Shown here piece after piece: positions 51,801-63,440 of a DNA stretch of 64,000 bases. The DNA is from Epiperipatus broadwayi (lineage: Eukaryota; Onychophora; Udeonychophora; Euonychophora; Peripatidae). The stretch is from assembly GCA_028023455.1 (NCBI GenBank), contig JAQFVV010012511.1:558001-622000 (forward strand). Reading direction: 5' to 3'. How positions within the stretch are numbered: the stretch's first letter is position 1; each line of letters begins with the position of its first letter. A program made the position numbers and the translations under genes. The notes beneath the pieces were generated by a model, which was not told the origin of the DNA, searched no databases, and worked only from the letters and a program-made list of their open reading frames with translations.

Positions 51801-52989
51801 TAACGATAGTAAGACGAACGCTTTATTTTCCCCAAGGCATATAGATACTCTTAAATATAGAAATAAGTTACTATGGTAGGATTGTATGATAAGATTGAAA
51901 TGACATTAGTAATTAATCTAGCTATTAATATTTGTCATTGATATATATTTTGAGCAGAGCGCATTTGAATATTAGAGCATTAAAACTGGGTCATGAAGCA
52001 AAAGAAATAATAATACGAAGAAGTTTGCGGTGCTGACATAATAGCCTAAAAATATCTAAGAGGAAAAGGTCATGCTTCTGGATAAAAAACGAAATCTCAC
52101 ACCCCCTTCTTGGGTAGTGCTTAGAGAAAAGTGGATAGGCATGGCATGGCCCAGACTTTTGCTGGTATAACCGATGCGAGAGGCCCTTTATCTATACGAA
52201 GTGAATATGCATAGCGTGTCAAACTTACGGGATCACCGCCAGAGGCATTTTATACAAAATGAATGTGATTCTGGATAGCTCAACTATCTACGGAATGAGA
52301 TATGAGAAGAAATCTATGGGTTCGAACTTGTCACAACCCCCAGATTAGAAGACTAGAAGCACGTAATATATATATTATAACCTACACTCCCAACACAGCT
52401 CATATACATTACATGAGCGAAATGCCCAGGCGCCAGTTTTATTAATGAATAGAACAATATAATAAGATATATAATACAAAATTATTACTGAGACTCTATA
52501 TTTAAGTTTATGTTCAGCTCAGCTCAGTGGGAGGCTATAGGCAGTTCATAAGATATATGATGATAAATGAATAAAAGAAGAAATATTACGAAACATTTAA
52601 TATAATGTAAATTCCTTTGTTAATTAATTGTATGATAAAGAATCATAATGTTTATTGGTACAGTCTATTAAAATATACTTTAAACTTAATTTCTTCCTTC
52701 ATCCAAATACAACATATATCAGCTTGCTATAATTATATTCCTAAACAATTCTATGACTTGGCATATCATAATCTAAACATCTACTTTAATGCCAATCAAG
52801 AAATAAACAATAAGATCTCAGGGAATTTAACAAACACAGTTGAATTAAATAAAATACATTGGCCCATAAATTATAATTCTAAAGTATGATAAAATGTAAT
52901 GAAATAAATTGACTAAAATATTCTACTATGTTTCAATAATAAGATAATGACAGAAATAGGGTATTTTAATCTCATATCATCATCTAACA
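51801..52989. other. Mobile-element debris, no intact gene
   Basis: A G+C-richer stretch to about 52450 has stop-riddled frames. It includes two similar blocks near 52170 and 52230 (GAGAGGCCCTTTATCTATAC and AGAGGCATTTTATAC). On the minus strand TGGCGCCTGGGC (52426-52437) resembles a retroelement primer-binding site. The 90-codon plus frame at 52617-52889 shows no motif. Confidence 0.35.
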
Positions 52990-53358
52990 CAGGGGCCCCC
53001 AACCCTATGCCTGCGGGCACCATGGCGCCCACAGACCATTTTAAGTGTGCTCGCCGCTATCTGAACATGTTAAAAAATTATTTATCTGATACAAATAAAT
53101 TTAATTTTTAAAATTTCTTATAAATTATTGTATTATATTGTAATCAAATTGTAGGGCATACTATAATTTTACAGCATAAAAATCATAAACGTTAATTATA
53201 TGTTAAAATTTTATTTTTGAAATAAATATTTTTTTGTACATTATGTGTATTATTAACAATATCCAACTATAAATTTACATTGAAAAAATAAATGGTGCCC
53301 GCCACCTGGCTGGTTGTATAGAATGTGCTCTTAAGTGCAAAAAGATTGGGGACCCCTG
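52990..53358. mobile_element. hAT-type MITE with intact 8-bp target duplication
   Basis: The terminal inverted repeats CAGGGGCCCCCAACC and (complement) CAGGGGTCCCCAATC agree at 13 of 15 positions. They are flanked by a perfect 8-bp direct repeat, ATCTAACA (52982-52989 and 53359-53366), the duplication length made by hAT transposases. The 369-bp element has G+C-rich subterminal parts (GCGGGCACCATGGCGCCC left, GGTGCCCGCCACCTGG right) and an A/T-rich centre, with no ORF. Confidence 0.88.
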
Positions 53359-54010
53359 ATCTAACAAATATACTAACTTGGCAACCTTTCTACTACGTTT
53401 ATCCAGTGGCAAATGTTCCTTATAATGTTTGGATTAAGAAAACAATATTGTCAGACACCAGCAGATTTAATATTATAACTCTAAAATAATATATCTATTT
53501 ATAATAGATTTATGAAATATGGAGGTGTGGAAATGGAAAACACGAATGTATACAATAATAATTCAAGACACAGTTTTAAGATTTTAAATAAATAAAACAA
53601 ATCATTTATTACACTAAAATAAATTTGGTTTAACATAATATTTACAATTGGACTACTTGTCCTACAGATTTTTAAATTATCAAATAAACTTTGAGCATCA
53701 GTTTGAGATTATCTTTATTATCAAAGCAAATTAACAACAAAACTTAAATATTCTGACTTCGAACACATGCTTTGCCTACATGTGTCATCTACATGACACT
53801 AAATAAACAACATGTTATATTTTAGCACAAAAAAAAATACTTTTGAGAGGATATTACTATTGATTAATAAAATAAATCAAATTAATTATATTTGGCTCTC
53901 AACAAAGCAACTTTCTCTAATTGACTAAATAATCACTTTCAATTACGTATACCTTTCATGCATAGCAACAAAATCATGTTCATTCTGATGATTTGATGAT
54001 TTATAACCTT

Positions 54011-54146
54011 ATTTAAATAAATGCACTGTATTTTAAAATATTTATTTCCCGTTTTAATCTCAATAATTTTATACTTCTATTTAAATGAATGTAATGTATT
54101 TCAAAAACATTTATTTCTCATTTTAATTTCAATAACTCTATACTTT
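54011..54146. repeat. Tandem duplication, 68-bp period
   Basis: ATTTAAATAAATGCACTGTA (54011) and ATTTAAATGAATGTAATGTA (54079) start two copies that continue in parallel through TTTATTTC.C.TTTTAAT. Confidence 0.75.
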
Positions 54147-54438
54147 ATATACGCGATATTATTTATATTATACGTATGTGTGCATATGTCAAGCAACAAT
54201 AATAGAAAATAGTCTTTTCTACAAACTCTCCATTCATTAAGAAAATATCATACAATTATTTTATTTCAGACAATGTCGTAATTCATCAATAAAATAAGAC
54301 ACTAATATTACATCAAGAATTAATTTAACAATTTATCTGGCCACATATTAATTAATACAGAGCTATATTTTCATGATTATACAGACTATACGTTATAAGG
54401 TAAATCTACACGAGGAGCAGATAAACTCTTACTGAACA

Positions 54439-54660
54439 CTTCTACAATAATTCATCTGATTCTAAATACATTGTTGGCTGGGAACCTTTCCTCAGCACCA
54501 AGAATATAAGAAAAACGTCACATAACTTCCTAAACATCATTTAATCATACTTCAACAATAACTCATCTACTTCTAAATACACTATTGGTGGGGACTTCTT
54601 CCTCATCACCAGGGCTCTAAGAAAACATCACTTAACTTCAAAAAATATCATTTAATCATA
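54439..54660. repeat. Tandem duplication, 111-bp period
   Basis: Copy 1 (54439-54549) and copy 2 (54550-54660) are adjacent and of equal length. Both start CTTC.ACAATAA.TCATCT, share TTCTAAATACA.T.TTGG and end CATTTAATCATA. Confidence 0.8.
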
Positions 54661-56360
54661 TGCATATAATATAAACTAGGCTCTACTCATGGAAAAACAT
54701 ATACTAAATAAGCAAAATCTTTTATCCCTACAAACATTATAACGCAATCAGATTTCTTTCCATTCTCAAAGCTTTTCTAAATATCGAACATTATAAATAC
54801 ACGCTGGCAGATAAATACATACAGATGACATACCAATCCGTTCAACTCAGTAGAATACGACAGCATCCGAAATTTATACATAAAATATTCACAAACTGAA
54901 CTTTATCAAACAAATGTCATAATTGTGCAAAACAGACACACACCCGCGAATAAAAGTATATATAAAATTAACTCTAAATTACACACTATGCAGGCAACAT
55001 GGTAATTAAATATTGCATTAAGGTATAACTTTTAATTCAGAACAAACTTTAGGTTACTTTTAAAATTTAATAGTTATCATCATTACGAACGAACTTTCTT
55101 TCATATCTTGCAAACTATTTCTATTATATGTTCGTTGATTTGAAAAAAGAACAAAATTCTCACTTTGAGATAATAAAGTATACAAAATAAATATAAACCT
55201 CTCTAATAATATATTTAAAAAAATATTTCTTTCTTTTACCTTCGTAAAAGAACAATAAGACCTATTTGTACACAATCAATTTTTACCAGCGTATTCCTCA
55301 TTTGGATATGCTTCGGAGACGATCTTGAAGGTCAAAATAACCCAAATTATAAATAAACATAATAATAAATAAGCTTATCTATCAATAATATACATTAATA
55401 ATGACAAGCAATAAAAAAAAAAAAAAGAAACAAACAAAAGTTACTTGTTTTGTAACTTAAAATAAAAGTTCACTTGCAAAGCTCTGCTCCAGGTTTATGA
55501 AACAATATGGGACACATTCCAAACTGAATTTAAATTAAAATAAACTTCTGCAGAATAACTTAAAAAATATAATTATAACTTAAATAAGACCCAGCACCTC
55601 CAGTGTTCATAGCATATCTATTTGAGGTACCAAATCACACATAAGCAATTAATTTCTCCTTTATTATACTGAAAATATAAGACATTCTCCATTGTAGTTC
55701 TAGATTAAATACACAATTATCCTTAGTAGTTTCTTGAATAGCATTTGACACTTTATAGTCTATTATATGCATGGTTTATTCTTAAATATTGTCAATTAAG
55801 ATACCATGATTCCTTAGTAATTCCACAATTAATAATACTTTGTTTTATATTCCATCTTTATCGAAGAGAACAAAAATTACCCGCATTTCTATCCTTCCAT
55901 TCGATTTAAGCAAAAACTTAATTTGAAGTAACTCACATTTTATTTCCTTCATTTAAAATATGTATTATTTTCAGAAATACCAGATAAACAAATACTGTTA
56001 TCTCTTTATGATGAATTTAAACATGGCATGATTTATCAAAAATGCATATCCTTAATTTTATGTTTAATCCCCACAAAAACACAACACGGGAAATAGTGAA
56101 GAATTAAAATATATTTTGTAAAATAGTTCTGCATGCATTTTCCAGATATATTAAGAGACACACGTTGTTTGGTGATACAACAATAATATTCATGCAATTT
56201 ATTCTTTTTTAAAATGACAATTAAATGAAGTAATGTAGACTGGACGTTATCAACATACATTTTTAAAAGAAAGCAATAGTTATGAAGGGGTTAATTCAAA
56301 AAGTTTAAATCAAGGAGAGCAAAGTAAACTTTGTACCTTTTTAAAATTTAGAATTGCATT
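54661..56360. other. A/T-rich; one ambiguous short exon-like segment
   Basis: Mostly featureless. At 55285-55321 a short CpG-containing segment is open on both strands with splice-like borders. On minus it reads IVSEAYPNEEYA with donor CTG|GTAAAA; on plus it reads YSSFGYASETILK after a TTTTTACCAG acceptor. I could not decide between them. Confidence 0.3.
56198..56203 (-). terminator. AATAAA polyadenylation signal candidate
   Basis: The minus strand reads AAGAATAAATTG about 160 nt downstream of the stop codon of the candidate terminal exon at 56488-56361. Confidence 0.35.
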
Positions 56361-56488
56361 CTAATTATCTTTTCCCATAATAAATTTCTTAAGATCCTTT
56401 CGAAGTTTTACTCCAAAGCCTTTTAAAATCAATTTGACTTCAGCAACTGGCTTTAATTTCACAATAATGAGCCATTGTTTACTGCCTA
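56361..56488 (-). CDS. Candidate terminal exon of a minus-strand gene
   Basis: The acceptor ATTGTAATAG precedes 128 nt in phase 1: a completed Val, then GSKQWLIIVKLKPVAEVKL, LKGFGVKLRKDLKKFIMGK, and TAG. A Lys-rich amphipathic C-terminus. Its entry phase matches the start exon at 58380-58263, with which it would make an 81-residue protein. A polyadenylation signal lies downstream. I do not recognise the protein; additional exons between the two are possible. Confidence 0.42.
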
Positions 56489-58262
56489 CTATTACAATAC
56501 ATAATAAGCAAATTTTTACTGGAGATCTTTGTTAAATAGCTCTCTTTAGCAAAAGGTCATTTCCCTTCACAAGGTTACTCCCACGCTTCTTTTCTATCTA
56601 AGCTAATTACATATTAAAAAAAAAAAAATCTTTTCTAAAAAAAAAAAATCATTCCGATTAAATCAAAACAAAAAAAAAAATAATAAAATAAATAGCTTTC
56701 ACAAACTTGAAAGAAAAGTGAATATTAATTAACTATTAAACAAAAATGATTAATAATTTATTTAATTTGTAAAATAATCCATTAATTCAACTATCTATTA
56801 ATCATTGGAAAGAAATATATATTTGTTAACTTATTTAAGATAATTACTGTAATTTAAATGTTTTTATTGTACATGTACTATTGTTTGCTGTTATTAAAAG
56901 ATGAAAATGAAATGAAACATAATACAGACATATATGCATGCACATGTACTGCAACCTAAATATTAAACTATCCTAACTAAATATAACTGAAATGGCTATT
57001 AATTGTTGACAAAAGGATAAGTATTAATGAATAAAGGATTTTGAAACCATTCAACCAAATATTACACTAACATAAAATAACTTTGCATTTTCCTGCCCAA
57101 ATATACCAATTCCTATAATAACAACCCCTCTCTCTGGCATTAAATACTTCACTAATCACAATAATAATAATGAATACTTATAAAGTGGTCTATCAACTGC
57201 ATAAGCAATCCATATCTAAGCTTTAAACAATTTCCAGCAAAAAAATTTAAAATTCTAAGGCAATTTCATTTTTTTTTTTAATATAATATAACTATTCAAT
57301 GCAGATACAAAGTATGTCAATTCCTTGTGCCCATTCAGATGGTCACAACATATACGAAGAGAGGCTAAATGTCAACAATGCAGTAATGATAAATGTTACT
57401 AATGGCATGAAATATAATTTACTGCTTTAAAATAGATGACACTTGTTTGAATACTATAATTTATATAAATAATATGCTATGCTGCTATAATATATATATA
57501 GAGAGAAATTTCATTTATTAAAATATACATGAAGATTTTATTTAGTAAAAAAAACCCATTAAGATTTATCCCCAACCCTTTTCTGATATTTAAAATAATT
57601 CCATCCAACTTCGTGATTTTTATAATAACTGGAATATTTAAATACTAGATTTGAAATTTTAAGACTATGAAAAATATGAGAAGACTGGCAGTTATAGAAA
57701 ATAATTAATGGGTCACTCTTTCAGAATTGAATAAAAACAAAACATTTTAAAAGATTTCAAAGCGATAATTAGCTTGAGTTCTGTATTTACACCGGGTAGA
57801 AAATCCAGAGTTAAACAAATATATTTTTATAATAAACCAACATAAAATGCTGATTCGTAAAAACAAACTGGCGAACATATTAATTTATAATGCATTACAT
57901 ATATATTTTAAGGGGACGTTAATAACCTTTGTATGAAGGTTTAGAAGAAGAAAAAATGACAGAAAAGATTTTTAGAAATTAAGCTCACCAGTTTGTTCGA
58001 GATTGGCAAAATAATAATAATAAAGCATGTATATATATCAAATCAAGTAATAAATAACTAACCACACCAAAATTAAAGAAAGTTAGAACATATGAGATAC
58101 AATTAAATTTAAAGAAATCATTGGAGAGCAAATTACATGTTATTTATATAAAACAAAACATATTAATTTAAAAGATAGAAAATTGAACAATACATTAGAA
58201 TCTTGATAGCAGGATTTGAGATTAGTGAGGCTAGATTCATTTTCAAATAGCATAAAAGTTAC
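56489..58262. other. Presumed intron, no other feature
   Basis: Between the start exon and the nearest candidate downstream exon. A/T-rich with several A runs. A minus-strand segment near 57570-57650 is open for about 30 codons in two frames but lacks a full set of splice signals. Confidence 0.4.
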
Positions 58263-58380
58263 CTTGCGCAAATTTAATAAGTCTATTTTCAAAGTACGGC
58301 TCATGCATGGTAAATTGAGGATCCAAATGAATTCTTCTTAGTGACAGCAAGTTTCTATTAGCATTTTTAAAGTTCTCCAT
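58263..58380 (-). CDS. First coding exon of an unidentified minus-strand gene
   Basis: The ATG at 58380-58378 is preceded by an in-frame TGA 15-17 nt upstream, so this start is well defined. 39 codons follow (MENFKNANRNLLSLRRIH..., ...FTMHEPYFENRLIKFAQ), then one base and the good donor G|GTAACT. The 5' side (58381-58470) is G+C- and CpG-richer than its surroundings, as expected for a 5' UTR. Downstream partners with matching phase are at 56488-56361, 49582-49458 and 39707-39607. No signal peptide or known domain is visible, and I cannot name the family. Confidence 0.5.
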
Positions 58381-58470
58381 AGGGCCTTTACTTCACTTGA
58401 GGGTAGCAGAATATTATGGCAGCGGAAAACGACCCACAACGCCCAGGAAAAGCTTTTACTAGATCATTTT

Positions 58471-60100
58471 TAGATTCAAAACAGCATAGTGTCTAGTAGC
58501 AATCACTTCTCTCAATAGTAGCTAATCTAATCTGTTCTCAAAATTCAGTCATTTTATACTTTTTCTTTTATCAGTTGTTTTTGAAAGATGCAATTGTTAG
58601 ATAACTTCCAAAATAAATTCAAATCTATTCCAGATTAGAAATAGATTTGACAACATGTTTTCAACAAAAGAAAATCTTTAATCTACTTAATCCCATTTAT
58701 TTTAAGTAAAACTTTAATTAAAAAAAATACCTCTCTTTAATTATTTTTGGACAATTAACAAGTCACATCTTCCATATTGGATTTTATAAAAAATATACAG
58801 TTTAATAGAAAAACAAGCAATTTAAAAAAAAAAAGTTAAAAATGACATATAATAAATATTTAAAAACATCAATATTTTGTTAGTAAGTTTTGCTCCTATA
58901 TATATATTTGAGCCGCATCTATAATACTTTAATAAAAAAGAACTAATAATTAATAAAAAGAACTAATAATAATTTTAAAACATGTTATTGAAACATTAAA
59001 TTTTATAATTTAGGCGCGCATCTCAAATATATACATGACAAAAGGAGCGGGATGGGAAATAGGAATTTAAACATAGGTTAGTAGATGGAAACATGACGCT
59101 CAATCTTAAGCTAAGATTGACTGCTTCATTTCTTCGTACATACAATGAAACAAAAAACAAAAAAAAATGCCTTGACTAGGAGTTTTCAAGTGATGACCAA
59201 AAGAACAATGAAAATTTTCAAAATTCAATACACAATCTTATTATATAAAACTATATATATAAAATATCATTTGGGATGTGAATATTTGTTTAAACGTTAC
59301 ATCCAGAATAAAAAATTGCACATCTATATAATGAAAAAAAAAAAAAAATTCTATGCTTGGGCTACAACACAATTTCTCCAGGCATATGGGTTTCCAAGAA
59401 AATATATAGCAATGCAATACATATAAAACTTTCAAACACATACACACCTATGTACATGTATACGCAGCGCTACCATATACAAGTACATAGATTTTACACA
59501 CACATACATCTATATACCTTACATAATACTATATACTATTGGAAAAGAGTAAAAAAAAACTTTGGAGAAAAAGTTGAAAAAAAAAAATCCATACACGTGT
59601 CAAATTCTTTACACTTTGCTTTAAAATAATCACAACATTATATACTCAATTAACAAAAAAAAAAATTTCTATACAAATATTTCCGTTCTTAGCAAACATG
59701 GGAGAAAAGTAGAAAAAAAAAAAATTTCTACATAACAAAACTTTGGAAGTAAAAAAAAAACTTACATATAGATTAATATAGTAGTTCAAACTACTTTCAT
59801 ATTTTATACAATCTATTTAACCATATGAATTTTCACTTTTAATTAATCTGTTTATCAAAAAAAAATTACAGATTATGGATGGAAAACATGGTATTCCTCT
59901 TTACTTTATTAACAAAACAGTATTTGATTTTATAAAATCAATATGATAAAACTAAATCATTTTATATTCTGAAAAATTATGTATATATTAAATTATATAT
60001 AGAAAATTATACACATATAGCTAATGAATTATTCAGGGTGTGGGAATAATTAACAGGCTCCACGATTGGGCGTCCAAACTCTGAAAAAAAACGCAGCCTC
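58471..60100. other. A/T-rich intergenic sequence
   Basis: It would hold the promoter of the minus-strand gene starting at 58380. There is no clear TATA or CpG cluster beyond 58381-58470. Short reading frames at 59145-59629 on both strands are low-complexity. A short tandem, AAAAAGAACTAATAATTAAT, lies near 58935, and A runs are frequent. Confidence 0.4.
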
Positions 60101-60721
60101 TGTGCCGGTCAAAATCGTGTATTCATTCAACAAGACCAATAATCCAATCAAAAGTATCTTGAATCCAATATATAAATGTTAGATTTATACCAAACTCAAA
60201 CTTTGTAAGATAATCATAAAGTGATGTCAAAGTGATGTAAAGTTTATTTCATGTGAGAGTCAAAAACCAAAGCCAAAGACTGTGTTTTACAACCATAAAA
60301 TGTTGTGTGAAAAGTTTTCTTTTAAATGCAAAGATTATAAGTGTAAAAGTTTTGCTAGCTGTGGTACCTGGTTTTTCAACCATATATATATTTCGTGAAA
60401 GTTTTTTTTTTTGAAACCCATGTATTCCAGCCATATGTAGAATTTTTTTTTGTATCTGGTTTTATATGCACACATGAATTTGTTTTGTGTTTTCATGTGT
60501 TTGAGAAAAAAATGTTAAAGCCCATGTACTACATCCATAAGCCTTATGTGTAAAAGGTTGTAACAAGATGTATTTAATGTTTATTCATATGGGCACACTG
60601 TGTTAACAGTCGATAAAAGTACATATATATATATATTTTATATATATATATACCTGTTTTTCTATTATTATTATATATTAGAGCTAGCTGTAAGTGTTAT
60701 ATTATTGCTGACCTTGATAAC
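60101..60721 (+). repeat. Candidate 5' LTR
   Basis: It starts TGTGCCGGTCAAAATCGTG and ends just before a tRNA-complement-like sequence at 60722. An alternating AT stretch at 60618-60652 could serve as a TATA region. The expected TG...CA ends are only half met (it ends ...GATAAC), and I could not find a second copy downstream of the reading frame, so the boundaries are inferred. Confidence 0.35.
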
Positions 60722-60740
60722 TGGCGCCCTGGTATAGGGA
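60722..60740 (+). other. Possible primer-binding site
   Basis: TGGCGCCCTGGTATAGGGA begins like the complement of a tRNA-Lys 3' end (TGGCGCC...). It stands between an LTR-like stretch and an untranslated leader. The same TGGCGCCCTGG core also appears in the element at 21258-21560, so the match could reflect another repeat. Confidence 0.3.
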
Positions 60741-60780
60741 ATAGAGTACCTATTACCATTATAAATTTGTTATCAAGTTC

Positions 60781-60812
60781 AAAAAAATAAATAAATAAAT
60801 AAATAAATAAAG
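60781..60812. repeat. (AAAT)n microsatellite
   Basis: About seven AAAT/AATA units after an A run. Confidence 0.8.
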
Positions 60813-61352
60813 AACCGTGGTAATTCTTGTCAACAAATTTTTTTTTATATATATGAGATTTGGAGAGTGAAGAATTTTATAACCGGTGTAATATGTAATA
60901 AAATTGTAAGCAATGTAATATTCATCACAACAAAATTATGTATTAAATTTTGAAAATTATGATTTTTTTAAAGTCCATTTCAGAGGCAAGGAGTGATCAA
61001 GGGTGACCAGCTAGAATCAAGAAAAAAAAAACAAATCAGTCATTCTCATAATAAAGTAAAGTTTTTGTTGAAGTTGAAACAATTATTTAAATATCCAGCT
61101 TGAAACAGACAGAAACTTAGTAGCACAGGACAGAAAGGACACAGTCAGTAAAGCATGATGAGAAGAGTGGACAGAGTAAGGGAAGCAAATGCTCGAATTA
61201 GTGATTATATAAATTCCAAGACAAAAATACGTTTACGTTCTAGTCATTCAAGATTGTATTAAAGTTTCAGTGAGCCATAGTTCTAGTAAAACAACTTTGA
61301 ATTCTAAGATCAGCTTTATTACCATTATTGTGTCAAACTTTTCAAAATCCAA

Positions 61353-62932
61353 ATGGATAACAGCATAGAAGAAAAGGAAAGTGAAGATGTTGATACCGGC
61401 ATCCCAATGAAAGAAGAAAACATGGAGGAACAAATTTCAGAAGATAAAAATGTGATTGCCATGCTCCAGAATATGATGAGGATGATCCAAATTAATGAGG
61501 AGTCAAGCCGAATGAGGGCAGAGAGAACTATACAAGAAATAAAAAAATTATACCAAAGGACAGAGATGAAGAAGGATAAGTGGGAACAATCTACAAAAAT
61601 GATTAAAGATGGTGAAGAACTGCCTCCACAAATAGAATCTCAAGAAGAAATAACTGGAATTGTAATTTCACCTAAAGAAGTAGTAAGTGCAGAAGAAGTT
61701 GCTGAATCTATTGAACCAAAGCCAGAGACAAAACCAGCAAGAGATATAATTACAAAGGAAGAAGCTGATATTATTATACCTAAACTGTTTGAACAAAGAA
61801 TTGATTCAGAGGTTGTAGAAGAAATGTTAAAAGTTGATATTCAAAAGAGGTCAGAAATGATTGAAAAGAATTTTTTAGTGGTAGAACATTTTAAAACAGA
61901 AAAAGATACAGAGAATATTGTTGAATTAAACCAAGTTAAAGAAACTTTAGAACTTCCAGCCGAAGATATTTTAAAAGAATCACCAGTTGAATATCCAATT
62001 ACTGATGAAGCAAAACTTGAAAGTGTTAAAAAGAAAGAAATTGAAATTACAAAGGATCTTATTGAAGTTGTCAGTCCACCTTCAGGAAAACTTCTAATTG
62101 TGGAATATATCTCTAAAATTGCAAAAGAAGAAGCAGTAGATACAGAAGATGAGACTGCAATAGTATCAAATACAGTAACAGAATTTAAAATGGATGCAAA
62201 GACTGCTTATGAGTTGCAAGCTGATTTAATAAAATCTAAAATTGATTTAAAAATTATGAGAGTCTAAAATCAAGGTTGAGATCATGGAAGAGTCTAAAAT
62301 TAATGCTGTAAATATTGATGATTGTAATATTAATATGGAGATACCAAAAAAGTAAAAATCTATTCAGAGACTACAATAGATGCTGAAATCAATATGGAAA
62401 ACATGGAAAAGATGAAACCTGATGTAGAAATCATTCCAGAATCTCTTGAACAACAAAAAATAGTTGAGAACATTGAGAAGTCTATAGATATGGAAGTAAA
62501 TGAAAAAGAATACAAAATAAATATATTAGAAGATAAACCTACCTCAGAAATTCCCAAAATAAATGATAATGTAATAGGAAATTCAAATAAAAATGAAATT
62601 CCATTAGAAACATTGAAAGATGATGTTGCAAAAGATAATATACCAGAATTAAATAGTAATTTGGAAACAATTGAAAAAAGAGAGATACTGCTTTCAGAAA
62701 TAATCAGGAAAACAGCACACAATATGACAAAGAGTCGAGATAAATATGATAAACAGCAGAGCAAGAAAGAAGAAAAAAACACAAAGATAAACATCGCAAA
62801 CATAAAAATTGTGCCTTCAGCCTAGCTGATGATGGAATAAGCAAAGAAATTTTTAATGAACAAAAAGAGACTTTTAATGCTCGACATTTAAAACCATACT
62901 ATGAAATACCTCCAGATCCAGGGAAAGTCTAA
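61353..62932 (+). pseudogene. Glu/Lys-rich retroelement-like ORF with integrase-type tail, frameshifted
   Basis: An intact frame runs from ATG 61353 to TAA 62265 (304 codons). Residues ~15-85 form a charged coiled coil (NVIAMLQNMMRMIQINEES...RTIQEIKKLYQRTEMKKDK), as at the N-terminus of many Gypsy-type Gag proteins. The remainder is Glu/Lys/Ile-rich with repeated 'EI...EE' phrases. Open sequence continues in a shifted frame (62262-62356), returns to the first frame (62351-62825), and shifts again in an A run (about 62770) to end with FNARHLKPYYEIPPDP and TAA at 62930-62932. That last motif resembles the 'V.RLKPYYE' end of Gypsy integrases. No protease, RT or integrase core is present. It may be a deletion derivative or a non-autonomous LTR element; a host gene is less likely but not excluded for the first 304 codons. 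Confidence 0.5.
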
Positions 62933-63289
62933 ATTATTTTCAAAATGTGAGACCCTTTGTGTATGACCCCATATCATTGAAATACATATTGATTACATTG
63001 CTGGACTGTTGATATATAAATCTTGTTTAAGTACTATTATCTAATAGTAACTAAATGAAGTAAGAAGACTAAAGTTAGTAGAATAAGGAAGATAAGAAGG
63101 AATTGCTAAGAAAATAAATCATTTAATAGGATGATAGTTTAAGAATTGTAATTTCAGCAGAGTAATAAATTTAGAAAAAACTAAAGGCTTGCAGATCTCA
63201 ATACAGTTACCATTCCACTAATAATATAATAAACCTTGGTCAGCAAACCCTTGGTCAGCCTCTATTGTCACTGGACACCCAAGTAAAAT
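62933..63289. other. No feature seen
   Basis: 3' flank of the retroelement-like ORF. No sequence matching the candidate LTR at 60101-60721 was found here. Confidence 0.4.
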
Positions 63290-63440
63290 ATTTTTTTTTG
63301 TTTTTTTTTTTCCCCAAGTCGAAAGATATGAAGCTGGAAATATAGTACATATTTCTGCTTCACCTAGTGCCAATGTCATCAGCACTAGTCTGGGTTTGAA
63401 CCCAATCCTTATTAACTGACACCCATCTCATGCAATATTA
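63290..63440 (-). mobile_element. SINE-like element with A-rich tail
   Basis: On the minus strand GGGTTCAAACCC (63392-63403) fits a polymerase III B box. GGGTGTCAGTTAATAAGGATT precedes it in the A-box position. The unit ends in two A runs (63290-63313 on plus as T runs), as expected of a retroposed copy inserted in minus orientation. Ends are approximate. Confidence 0.45.

Noticed and set aside
57560-57660. Possible exon between 58263 and 56488
   Set aside because: The segment is open in two frames, but no acceptor and donor pair keeps the required phase with good signals.
62360-62803. 147-codon minus-strand frame opposite the retroelement-like ORF
   Set aside because: It is the antisense shadow of a Glu/Lys/Ile-rich frame and yields only a Ser/Phe/Ile-rich sequence with no motif.
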